This document shows positions 1 to 8,961 of a DNA stretch of 64,000 nt, piece by piece. The position numbers were made by a program, and so were the translations under genes. The notes under the pieces were generated by a model. That model saw nothing but the letters and a program-made list of their open reading frames with translations. It was not told where the DNA came from and ran no database searches. Source of the DNA: Cladochytrium replicatum (taxonomy: Eukaryota; Chytridiomycota; Chytridiomycetes; Cladochytriales; Cladochytriaceae). Location: contig JAHLKD010000082.1 in NCBI GenBank assembly GCA_025526935.1, positions 1 to 64,000 of the forward strand, read 5' to 3'. Position 1 is the first letter of the stretch, and each line of letters opens with the position of its first letter.

Positions 1-499
1 TGAAATGCTTAGTCGTGAGTCAAAGCACACAATAAGCAGTAGTCAGGTACTCACATTGTAGTTTCTCGTCCCTCTTCGCGCCTCGAGAGAAAACGGACAG
101 AGCAGCGACGAACTGCTTGAAGCTGATTTCCGAACGATTTTCCGAGTCGAATACCGCGACAATTCGGTTTGCTAATGGGTTCATGGCAAGCTCTGGGATG
201 GCTGAGAATAAAGGAACGTTAGTTTGCGTTAGATGGAAAGCAGAGTTGACACACCTGTGATTTCTTCGATTGAGATGGTGCCGGAGTTATCTTTGTCGAG
301 TTGCTTGAACCTAGTGTATAGCTTGTTTATTTGCGTCTCCGAGACTGCACAGAATTTGACAGATTGGTGTGACTGTTCAGAAAACAAGGCATGCATGTAC
401 CAAAACCACACACTATAGCTGTACCCTACAGGTAGACATCGACTGTATCTCCTCGATTTCTTCTCGCTGCAGCGTTAGAGCCGACGACGACTGTCCCAT
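1..499 (-). CDS. CHP1: Calcineurin B homologous protein (CHP1-like EF-hand protein), 5' part only
   Basis: Three exons are visible on the minus strand (430-499, 255-344, 55-201), joined by GT-AG introns of 85 and 53 bp; a donor at 54 sends the gene off the left edge. The protein starts MGQSSS, an N-myristoylation signal. A helix (LQREEIEEIQ) follows, then EF-hand 1 (loop DKDNSGTISIEE, complete) and, after IPELAMNPLANRI, EF-hand 2 (DSENRSEISFKQ). EF-hand 2 lacks the acidic residue at loop position 12 and is probably inactive. That degeneracy and the N-terminal helix fit calcineurin B homologous proteins better than calcineurin B, whose four hands are normally all canonical. CHP proteins are myristoylated Ca2+ sensors of membrane transporters and lipid enzymes; this role is inferred. 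Calcineurin regulatory subunit B is the alternative. The start lies only 60 bp from the divergent UBX gene. Confidence 0.8.
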
Positions 500-559
500 T
501 TTGTGTGTGCGTTGTCAATAGCAAGCCACAACTGTGTTCGTCACACAAATTCAAACTCA
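500..559. promoter_or_regulatory. 60-bp divergent promoter between CHP1-like and UBX genes
   Basis: Only 60 bp separate the two divergent start codons (499 minus, 560 plus). Both starts are fixed by conserved N-termini, the myristoylation motif on one side and the UBA domain on the other, so both promoters and 5' leaders must fit here or overlap the coding regions. No TATA box is visible. Confidence 0.55.
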
Positions 560-1784
560 ATGCCAACTGATCGCGAACAATTACTCGAGTTTGGATTCCC
601 GGCCGCCAAAGTGTAAGTGTGCGATTACATTACTCACTGGAAGATTCTCAATAAGTCAATTCTCTTCCTCAGTGATAGGGCCCTTAGAGCCACCGGCAAT
701 GCCGGCCTTCAAGTTGCGATCGACTGGCTCGAAGAGCACGCGGACGATCCGGACGTCGAGGAATCGACTGAATCGACTGCTAATGCTGGCTCCGCGCCAT
801 CGGGCTCGAAGGATGAAGGTGGTCACAGTTAATTACCCTGTAAAGTTGGTCTCTGATCTTTTTCGGCTCGTCAGAGGATGGAGAAATTGCACCCGAGGAC
901 GCGAATGCACAGTCCCTTCGTTGTGATGATTGCGGAAAGCTTTTCCGCGACGCCGCGAAAGCCGAGTTCCACGCCATGAAGTCGGGTCATGTCAACTTTA
1001 GCGAGTCCCGAGAGGCGATTAAGCCGCTTACGCCGGAAGAGAAGGCGGCAAAACTTGTGGAACTGCAGGAGCGGCTAAAGCAGAAGAGGGAGGAGAAGCG
1101 GCTGCGTGAGATCCAGGAGGAGAGGGAGAAGGAGAAGGTTCGAAGAAAGAGCGGCCAGGAAATGTCGGCAATTAAGGACAAGATGGAGGTTTTTTAAACA
1201 AAAATTCGAGCTGTGAATACTCACTTAAAGTTTTCTTGGATAGCAACTGGAGATGAAGAAGATTCTGGAGCAACAGAAAAGGGAGAAAGAGCAAGAGAAG
1301 GCTGCGAAGGAACGAATCAAGCTACTATTGGAGCAGGACAAGAGGGAGAGAGCTGAAAAGGTCGGCTTTGTGCAACGCATACTAAATTGTACTGACCAGC
1401 GCACTTCCAGAGAGAACGTGAGAAGTTGGCTGCACAAGGTATCACCCCCGCCCAACCTGCGCCGAAGCCCGTGGTGGCAACCCCAGTGACTTCTTCAACA
1501 AAGGAATACACAGAAGCGAGGTTGCAGGTATGTTGTTTGCCCTATCTGTGACGAACATGCTAACTTTTCGAAAGATCCGTGCACCAAGCGGGCCAATTAC
1601 CCACACGTTCGGGGCGTCCGACACACTTGAAAAGGTGTATCAACACTGTGCAGATATATTGGCAACAACCCCAACTTCATTCAAGTTGCTGACAACATTC
1701 CCGAGGAAGGTGTTGGATGAGCGCTCCAAAACACTGCAGGAGTTGGGTCTTGCGCCGTCTGCGGCGTTGATGCTGCAAATGTGA
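560..1784 (+). CDS. UBA-UBX domain protein (UBXN1/SAKS1-like Cdc48 adaptor)
   Basis: Six exons (560-612, 673-818, 875-1188, 1244-1360, 1411-1527, 1575-1784) give 318 aa. The order is an N-terminal UBA domain (about residues 3-45, with TGNAGLQVAIDWLEEH and the DDPDVEE tail seen in UBXN1), a single C2H2-like motif (CDDCGKLFRDAAKAEFH, then H), a long charged coiled coil rich in E/K/R, and a C-terminal UBX domain (about 245-318). The UBX carries the FPR loop (TTFPRKVLDE) that docks on the Cdc48/p97 N-domain. UBXN1-type proteins couple ubiquitylated clients to Cdc48 in protein quality control. The domain order and length match this family; the exact orthology is inferred. Confidence 0.9.
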
Positions 1785-1861
1785 TTCAAAACTTATCCAG
1801 GCTTCTACTGGGGATTGAACCAGGGGCATTGTTTTGCGTAGCCATTGAATGGTGCATTTTA

Positions 1862-3359
1862 TTAAACCGCTCCGCGCTTCGCCAAAAATCTCAAAAGATC
1901 TGCTTTGGTAACAATAGCAAGCGTGAATTTCCCACTTGAATCCGTAACAAAGTAAGCGTAAGAAGTCTCGAACAGTGGTTCCAATTCTTGCAGTGGAGTT
2001 GCCGGTGTAACAATCACATACTTGCCGCGCTTTTGCCTTGTGAATGAGTACTTGTCATTGTTGTTAACAGAACTGTAAAATAGTCAAGCATACGGTCGTT
2101 GCTCACCATCCACTTTTCCACTGTATCTGTGCTAGAAAGATTAAGTGTGCCGTCCCTGATGTGAGACTGACAGTTGCCAAGCGACAACCAACCGACAAGT
2201 TTTCTGCTGGTATTAAGCACGGGAACCTGAGAAAAGTCCCTCGAAACCTAGAGCGGAAAATGAGCACCAAGCATGACAGGTGTAGTCAAATACACACCAT
2301 CAAGTTGATCGCATCTGCGACTGGATCGTCGATCTGGACAGAGACTGCCTCAGGAAGTTGAAGGTCCTCAACAGAAGCTCCGCGATATTTGTCTTCCAAA
2401 CCGATCCGTTCCAGCGTCGGGTCAAGCACGTTGTTCTCAAACAGCCATTCAGAACTGCGGGAAACCAAAAATATCAGAGTCTTGCGCAATCATAAATCAT
2501 TTCCATTATACTTAAGAAGCGTTGATGGATGAGAAAGGGCAGAATCGCCGACAATTACCCAAATAGGGGTTGGTGTTGCCAACTTAGATGCCTCGATTCG
2601 CGCAAAGTGCGCGGCGGCACCTGTCCTTAATCCAGCGATCAGACCAGATTTCGAAATTAGACTGACTGCCGCGCTAGCTGCGTCTGTTTGTTCCACAACC
2701 ACTACATTATCAAATCCCGGTGGAACGAGAGCGCTTGCAAGCACTCTCGGGGCAATCAGCGCACCAACAATCTTCACTCCAGCAAATTTCTCCTTGAGTT
2801 TCACTCCGAGCACAAAATGCGGGCCAACGGCATCGTCTTCGAGGGGAACTACGATAACGGAAGGAGTCTGACCGGCTGATGCTTCCGCCAAACGAAGTGC
2901 AAAATCCGCATAAGCAGCGTCAGCCCACTCACTCCCATCGACAAAGATTGCTGACGGCGGCGCACCCATACGTGCCGCGACGTTGTGCGGTGCTTCGGGG
3001 GACGTGGGATGGGCGAAAGCGGGAGTTGTCACCCATCGCATGTTCAAAAGTCGAAGCAGAGCACGGTCTTCAACTGGGCCATTTTCTGTGACGACCGCGA
3101 AAACGGAAAGACGACCATTTGCAGTTGCAGTAGGGTGTGCAGCTAGAGCTTTTGACAGTGCGACCGCACGAGATCCAACGGACACGAGCTGAGTCAGCAA
3201 GGTATTTTGTGAGTTTACGATGTTGGACACGATGTGGTGAGCGACATAGTCGTTCAAGGAGGGCAGCGACCCGACGACGAGAAACGGCTCGCCGAGCAGT
3301 GAGCGAACAAAAAACATTTCATAAAATTCGCAAAAAAACAAATTTTCAAGGGTCCTCAT
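1862..3359 (-). CDS. Cystathionine-beta-synthase-like protein lacking the PLP lysine region, with CBS domain pair
   Basis: Four exons (2512-3359, 2298-2454, 2107-2226, 1862-2050) join in frame to 437 aa. Residues 1-280 follow the second half of a fold-type II PLP enzyme: VEDRALLRLLNM and the GLIAGLRTGAAAHFARIEASK stretch correspond to the large domain of cystathionine beta-synthase. The N-terminal part that would carry the Schiff-base lysine (GGSVKDR type) is absent, and the phosphate loop reads SVGSRA rather than TSGNTG. Residues 285-437 hold two CBS modules (EAVSVQIDDPVADAI; VTPATPLQELEPLFE to VTKADLLRFLAKR). It is probably a catalytically dead paralogue that may bind S-adenosylmethionine or nucleotides through its CBS pair; no activity can be claimed. 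Only 122 bp separate its start from the divergent neighbour, leaving little room for a missing upstream exon. Confidence 0.8.
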
Positions 3360-3481
3360 GAGCCACAGGGGCTGGTAAACTGCATCATGTGACTTAGTCT
3401 ACGGCAAATTTTGTAACCAAAAAATTTGAAAAGTAGCTGGTTGATTGCTGGTACCAACTTTATTGCACGGGGTACACAACC

Positions 3482-4305
3482 ATGAGCAGCGATCTGCCTC
3501 CTTCGTACTATGCCGCAACAAGTGGGGCACTACAGAACACTGTAAACCATTCCAACGCTTTCGTACAGCCAGCAGTGATCAATCGTGAGCAACAACAGCA
3601 CGTACCTTTTACCATCCATAAGTCACAGATTACTGATAATAACAACCAATACTTCCCTTCAGAGCCTAATGCGCCGTCAGGTATGCCGATCGGAAGCTCA
3701 AACTAGTGGTAGCTCGTCCTAACCTTTTTGTTGCAGCTCTTCCCACAACAAAAGTTGAGCAGCCTGAACCGTTGTGGCGAAGGAGGAAGACAATCATCGC
3801 CATTTCTGTCGGAATTGGTGCTGTTCTCCTGATAATTATCATCGTACTCGCTCTAAAGCTTTCCAATACGAACCCCAACTCGTCACTTGAAACTGTGTCC
3901 GGTCCAACAGGCGCAACAACATTGACAAGAACAACGAGCTTGATTTCTTCTTCGGAAAGCCCTGTTGCTCGCCCTCCAGTGAGTAACCCAAATGGACCAC
4001 AGACAACGAGTGTTCCGCTTGGACAAACAACGACCCTGACGAACATTCTCACAACTACATCATTACTCAATGGAACTTGGCCGACAAGTATCCCGTCTCC
4101 TTCTGTGCCAAGCGGGAATTCTTCTGGACCACGTGGTGGAGTTGGTGGTGGAAGTGGTGGGGGGAGCGTTGGGGGAAGCGGTGGGAACTCTTCGCATGGC
4201 CCTTTCAATGGTGCGTCGATGGAATCTGCGGTCAATATTTTCCACACTGTCATTACTGGATGTATCCTTAGTTGGTTATTATTCTCGGCGACACAGGTGA
4301 TTTGA
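3482..4305 (+). CDS. Small PPxY single-pass membrane protein, tandem copy 1
   Basis: Two exons (3482-3680, 3737-4305) give 255 aa. The N-terminus carries a PPxY motif (LPPSYYA, residues 5-11), then a short polar cytosolic region, a basic stop-transfer patch (RRRK) and a strong membrane segment (IIAISVGIGAVLLIIIIVLA, about 92-115). The distal half is Ser/Thr/Gly-rich with several NxS/T sites, and the extreme C-terminus is hydrophobic (CILSWLLFSATQVI), as in GPI-anchored or tail-anchored surface proteins. PPxY motifs bind WW domains, notably of Rsp5/Nedd4 ubiquitin ligases, so a trafficking-adaptor role is conceivable; this is inference. I do not recognise a named family. Copies 2 and 3 lie directly downstream. 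Confidence 0.75.
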
Positions 4306-4520
4306 TGCATTTCTCTTGATGTTATAATCTGGTCTGCGTTTTCCTTTCATTTTCGTATTTTCTTCGCAGAGGTTAATCATAGAAGTTCTCAGCTCCAGAC
4401 CGCGATCCAGTGATAGTGATGGGATGAAGCTACACCGATGCTGAAGTCATTCTAATCAGAAAATCTCCTGAAAAATTTGCTGTCCCGTAGGCGGCACTGG
4501 TGAATCACACCAACAGCAAA

Positions 4521-5276
4521 ATGGCAGAAGAACAACCTCCAGCGTACCAAACTGTGGCCAGGGACCAAAGCGGACCCCAAGCGTCGCAGACGCTTCCAAC
4601 ACCAGTCGCAAACCCAAGCAACCAGTTCATAGCGCCAACCCAGACTCCGACTATCGAGCTCGAACCGGTCACAATCGAGAAGTCACGACTTGCGAACGGG
4701 CCACTCTACGTCAACGAACCTAATGAGCCCGCTGTACCCTCAGGTAACTTTCTCACTAACTTCACGATTACTCTCCATTCTCAACGAGTTCGTCTCGTAG
4801 TTCTCGCACCAACTGGAACCAAAAAGGATACCCCCAAATCCAGTTCGCGTCGCAAGAAGATAATCATCACCGCCTCCGTTCTCATCGCAATAGTCCTCGT
4901 TGCTGTCATCATCGTGCTCGCTCTCCAGCTCACCGGTCCCAAACCAACCGCAATGTCTCCTGGTGACACTGGATCGCCACAGACCGCCACTAATAACGCA
5001 CTTCCTGGTCCGCTGAGCATATCTGCTGGTTCCAAGCCAACGGATGGGAGCAATACCCCGACTACCAGTGTCTTTAATGGGACTTTGCCGCGAAGCACTC
5101 AGTCTGCGTCTTCGACGCGATTATCGACGGGATATCCAACCGGGAATTCAAGTGTTGGTACCAGCGCCTCAAGCGCTGGCATGCATGGTCTGCGCGGTTC
5201 TGATTCTTGGCAACCACTGGTCCTTTTATGCGTTTTGAGTGCAGTCTTTGTCTTTTCTGCATTGTTTGTAATGTAG
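4521..5276 (+). CDS. Small PPxY single-pass membrane protein, tandem copy 2
   Basis: Exons 4521-4743 and 4801-5276 give 232 aa with the same plan as copy 1: PPxY near the N-terminus (EEQPPAYQT), a basic patch (SSRRKK), one membrane segment (about 95-118) and a Ser/Thr-rich region ending in a hydrophobic tail (LVLLCVLSAVFVFSALFVM). The ATG at 4521 is chosen because MAEEQPPAY aligns with the MSEEQPPAY start of copy 3. The intron sits at the same place and phase as in copy 1. It is 57 bp long, a multiple of three, without an in-frame stop, so an unspliced mRNA would code for a protein with 19 extra residues. No known function. Confidence 0.75.
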   Translation: MAEEQPPAYQTVARDQSGPQASQTLPTPVANPSNQFIAPTQTPTIELEPVTIEKSRLANGPLYVNEPNEPAVPSGNFLTNFTITLHSQRVRLVVLAPTGTKKDTPKSSSRRKKIIITASVLIAIVLVAVIIVLALQLTGPKPTAMSPGDTGSPQTATNNALPGPLSISAGSKPTDGSNTPTTSVFNGTLPRSTQSASSTRLSTGYPTGNSSVGTSASSAGMHGLRGSDSWQPLVLLCVLSAVFVFSALFVM

Positions 5277-5641
5277 TGTGTTGATGATGCGTTATTGCAA
5301 TTGCTTTTGGTGGAGGTTGCATTATGGGCCATCTTCTTCAAGGAACGTTTTCCGGTGTTTGAATTCCAAAATCAATATTTTTCTCTGCCAGACCTTATCT
5401 TTCATCTCTGCAGTTGATTCAAAATATTTCGTACAATGCTTTCTCTGGCAGATCACCTATTTCAAAAAATCCTTTGTCTGGGCCTTGTTCAAGGAATTTT
5501 CTAAGCTGGCCATTCTTTGAACTTCCTTCCGTATCGCAAACACTCGTTTCTTCTTCAAAGTCGAAACCCAGGCAAGAACAGATTTATCGAGCCCCCGAAC
5601 CCACCCGAAGAAAGTAAGAAAGTATGAAGCAACATCATCCA
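5277..5641. other. Spacer between PPxY copies 2 and 3
   Basis: This 365-bp stretch is AT-rich. I see no coding homology, RNA gene or clear promoter motif in it. Confidence 0.5.
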
Positions 5642-6195
5642 ATGTCAGAAGAACAACCACCAGCGTACCAAACTTTTGTCGGAAGACAGACCTCCAGCAG
5701 CGGCCTTGCCCACAACAATCGCACTTATCACCCATCAACTTGAACCCGTCGTCGTAGAAAAGTCAAATCAACCGGCCGTTCTACGTTAATGAGCCCAACG
5801 AACAAGCTTTACTATCCTGATACTCAAATTCTCTCGAACAACAGGGAGCGAAAGAAGTCGCCAAAATCAACTTCACGCCGTAAGAACATAATCATCGCGA
5901 TTTCAGCAACATTGGCAGTCGGCTCACCGGGGTCACCGTTTACCTGGCAATCCAGCTCTCTGACTCCAGGGTAAACCCAACTGCATTACCGAGAGAAACA
6001 GTGTCCATCAGTCCACTTCCTCCCCCCTTGAGCATCGTTCCGGGAACCAAGCCGACGGAGGGCTCTGGTGGAAGTAATGGCCCGTCAGTAGCCAACGGAA
6101 CTCGGCCCACAGCAATGGTCCTTCTGAATTCCTCATACACGAACATTGCATTTAATACTTTAATACCGCAATCAACCAATTTGTTTGGCGGTTAG
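5642..6195 (+). pseudogene. Decayed PPxY membrane protein, tandem copy 3
   Basis: The start MSEEQPPAYQTFVGRQ matches copy 2, and further blocks follow in changing frames: QLEPVVVEKS, FYVNEPNEQA, the basic patch SRRKNIIIAIS, and a Ser/Thr-rich tail with NGTRPT. An early stop after about 33 codons and at least two frame changes separate these blocks, and the membrane segment is disrupted (AISATLAVGSPGSPF). It is a host gene copy that has lost its function; it is more degenerate than copies 1 and 2, so it decayed after the tandem duplication. Confidence 0.8.
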
Positions 6196-6452
6196 AGTGA
6201 AGCGAGCCATATGGACAGGTTGCTCACGCTTCGTCAAGGCACAAGAATGCGACGAGAACCGCAAAATGCTAAAGCGGAACATTGCAGAGGCGAGAAAGAA
6301 AACAGTTTGGTCGTTCCGGCAAGACCGGAGTCGGGAAAATCGATAAGAATGAATCATGCAAAGGAGCGGGAAAAGCGGATGAGCTGTCCCGCTGAATCGA
6401 GATACATTATTATCCTGTCTATGTATCTCTCCCACCCTTCTCAGTATTCTTA

Positions 6453-8387
6453 TCATCCGGGTTTGATCTTCAGGAGACTTTCAGCAATCTCTGACGCAAC
6501 TCTTATTCGGCTTAGCATTGCATCGTGTACAGTCGCTTCGTTGATAGTTGAAATGATGCAAATCGTGAGCCATATTACACCAAAAAATTGTGGTTTCTCA
6601 ATACCTGGATACTGTCGAAAAGTAACTTTCCAGCAAAACACATATTCTCTCCAACCGGCGCTACCATGCGATCGTGATCTGCCCCGCTAGACCCATTCCG
6701 AATGTATGAATACGTTCCTCTCACAAAAGGATCATGTCCGTGACAAAGCAAATGTAAATAAAGCTTCGCGAGGACTGATTGTTTTGCTTACGCCCATCGC
6801 GTCAATATCGACTCAACCGGTCTCGGCAAAGGATTCTGTTCTGGAAACACTCTCGCCAACACCGCCATCGCTTTCCGCACGACAATAGTGTCGCTCTCAT
6901 CTTCCACGTCCTGCGCAGCCGCGCCTGACACGAACGCAACCAGGGATCGGCATCTTTGTGACTGGATTCAAATTGCAAACAAAAAGTTCCTCCCTCGGCC
7001 GACCTCGTAGGCTTGTGGAGTGTACGTGCATGTGGGGGTCGCGTTGGCGGATTTGGATAGAGAGGAGTTTGGGGACCGATGTTTCGGTCGGAAGTGCGCG
7101 AGTGTGCCAAAGGAATCGTCGTCGATGGGCCAGAAAACTTGGGAGAAAACGAGGATGACTTTGTTGAAGAAGCCAAAGCCGAGGCAATCGATTGCCGAAG
7201 TTTTGGAAGTGGGAGTGGGGGGGTGAAGTAACAGAATTTCGCTGTTTCCACAAGGTTATTAGAACATATCTCGATGAATGCTACGTGTTTGCTTCATACC
7301 TTGAGGACACCTAAAGGAAGTGTGATAACAATGTGATCCCCCTCGAATACCCGACCGTCCGCACAGATTGCTCAGACGCCTCCATCTTGTGAAGACCTCC
7401 TTGACCTCAGCGTTGTACTCAATATTGCGTGCTTTCTGAGATGGCCGACCCTTCGCAATGCGATGTGCAACTTGACCGTATCCTACTCAAACGCAAAGAC
7501 GCGTCAACCCACATCTGGATCGATCGGTCAAATGTGTAGAAAATTCATGACACACTCAACTGTACGCATCGTCATTGTCCCAATGGTACAGAGTGAGATC
7601 GTTCACGCTGCTTTCGTATGCGAATTCGAGGTTGACATGTGCCAATGCACAAGCTGGACCGCTTTCTCGTTTAACGATGCGAACGGAGATGGTAATCTAT
7701 CGCCGCATCAAGGGAGGGCACGTCGATCCCAGTCTCTCCATCGAGGAGGCAGTCCTGGAGATTGTTGCTCTTTCGCGTTTTACTTCGTAGGGAATGATCT
7801 CGAGGTCGACAGGGTTGTACGATATTGCGACAGATCGGCAGGCTTTGTCGAGGGGTTCGTTGAAGAAGAAATCGGCTTGAGAGTCTAGATCCGCCTCTAC
7901 AACAGTGCCTGTCTCGAAATCGTGAAACCTGCAGTTCTCTGCGTTTCGGAGTGCGTGCACCGGAATCGTGAGCTGCTGGTTTATGAGAGCCGTCCATAGG
8001 GTTTCAGCCTGCACGTTAAATTGTGTTAGCGCACATTCGAATGAAGTTGAAAAAAGGTTGCGAACCGTCCTTCAAATCAAGTGACATTCGAATGAAGTTG
8101 AAAACAGATCGGGAACCGACCGTCAAATCCAGTGACGATTTGAGCAGCGACATCCACCCCGCATGGACGGGAACTGCCCTCTGGACGCGTCGAGGTACAC
8201 CATTATGCATTCGTCCGCCCAAACGATCCCGAGCCTCGAGCAAAACAACCTCAATCTCCAAGCTTTGGCGCTGCTTCCGCCGCACATGGGAAGTTGAGCA
8301 CGCCAAAGTTGATGTACGATGCAAATCCAGGAACTGGGACACGTTCTTTGCAATCGCGGCCAGCGAGGACGGTATCACTGATAGCAC
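6453..8387 (-). pseudogene. Decayed flavin polyamine/monoamine oxidase (LSD1/PAO-like)
   Basis: Blocks in family order run down the minus strand. VVLLEARDRLGGRMHN (about 8.2 kb) is the end of the FAD-binding Rossmann motif. HDFETGTVVEADLD follows at 7.9 kb. Then come NLEFAYESSVNDLTLYHWD at 7.6 kb, GDHIVITLPLGVLK at 7.3 kb, LGFGLLNKVILVFS at 7.2 kb, VRKAMAVLARVF at 6.85 kb, DPFVRGTYSYIRNGSSG at 6.7 kb and finally ATVHDAMLSRIRVASEI, ending at 6453. The blocks lie in different frames. Some joins could be introns, but WHM/NLEFAY shows a plain one-base frameshift, stops interrupt the 7.45-7.56 kb stretch, and the GxGxxG motif was not found. A tandem duplication (8034-8135) sits inside. These enzymes oxidise spermine/spermidine or related amines with FAD. 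Confidence 0.75.
8034..8135. repeat. 51-bp tandem duplication inside the amine oxidase pseudogene
   Basis: Two adjacent 51-bp copies both start ACATTCGAATGAAGTTGAAA and differ at several positions. On the minus strand each encodes a VFNFIRMSLDL-like stretch foreign to amine oxidases, so the duplication probably interrupts the ancient reading frame. Confidence 0.8.
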
Positions 8388-8961
8388 GGCTTTTAGAGAG
8401 GAAAATTTTTGGTTTTTTGAGCCCGGCGGACGGTGAGGTACAGATGCGGCCTTTGGGCTGCATTGGGTCCGACGAGGAGGGCTGGGAATGTGGTCATCTC
8501 GATGCCAGCGAGGGAGCCTAGGGGCAGTCTGGAGGCTCTGGCGGCACTGTAGAAACGCGAGGCATGTTGAGAAAGGACTTGATGTTGTTTGGAGAATCAG
8601 AGACGGGCATGAGAGAAATGGTGGCTGATGGTGAGTGGATCACAGAAAAGCAGGTAACTTTTAAAAATTAGGTTGTAGAAGCTGGGAAAGTAAACCAGAA
8701 AGCATTCAGCAATGAACACTGGTAGAAGAATTCTGTGATCCATCCAATGATAATGAAATGGCAGTGCTAAATCCCCATTATCCAACGAGAGAATTTTCGT
8801 GCTACCACGACAGCAAACACGGCAGACAGGAGGCTGTTGGGACTGTGGAGCGTTCACAGAACATCTCAGCTACTGAAGCATTAGAATCGTTGTCGTGAAT
8901 AAAGTCAGAGACCTCTGCGTCCAAACGGAAACTCGCCAAAACACATTAGTTTATCGGTACA

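Noticed and set aside
7463-7888. A 141-codon plus-strand frame over the amine oxidase remnant
   Set aside because: The minus strand carries family blocks in order; the plus frame has no recognisable sequence.
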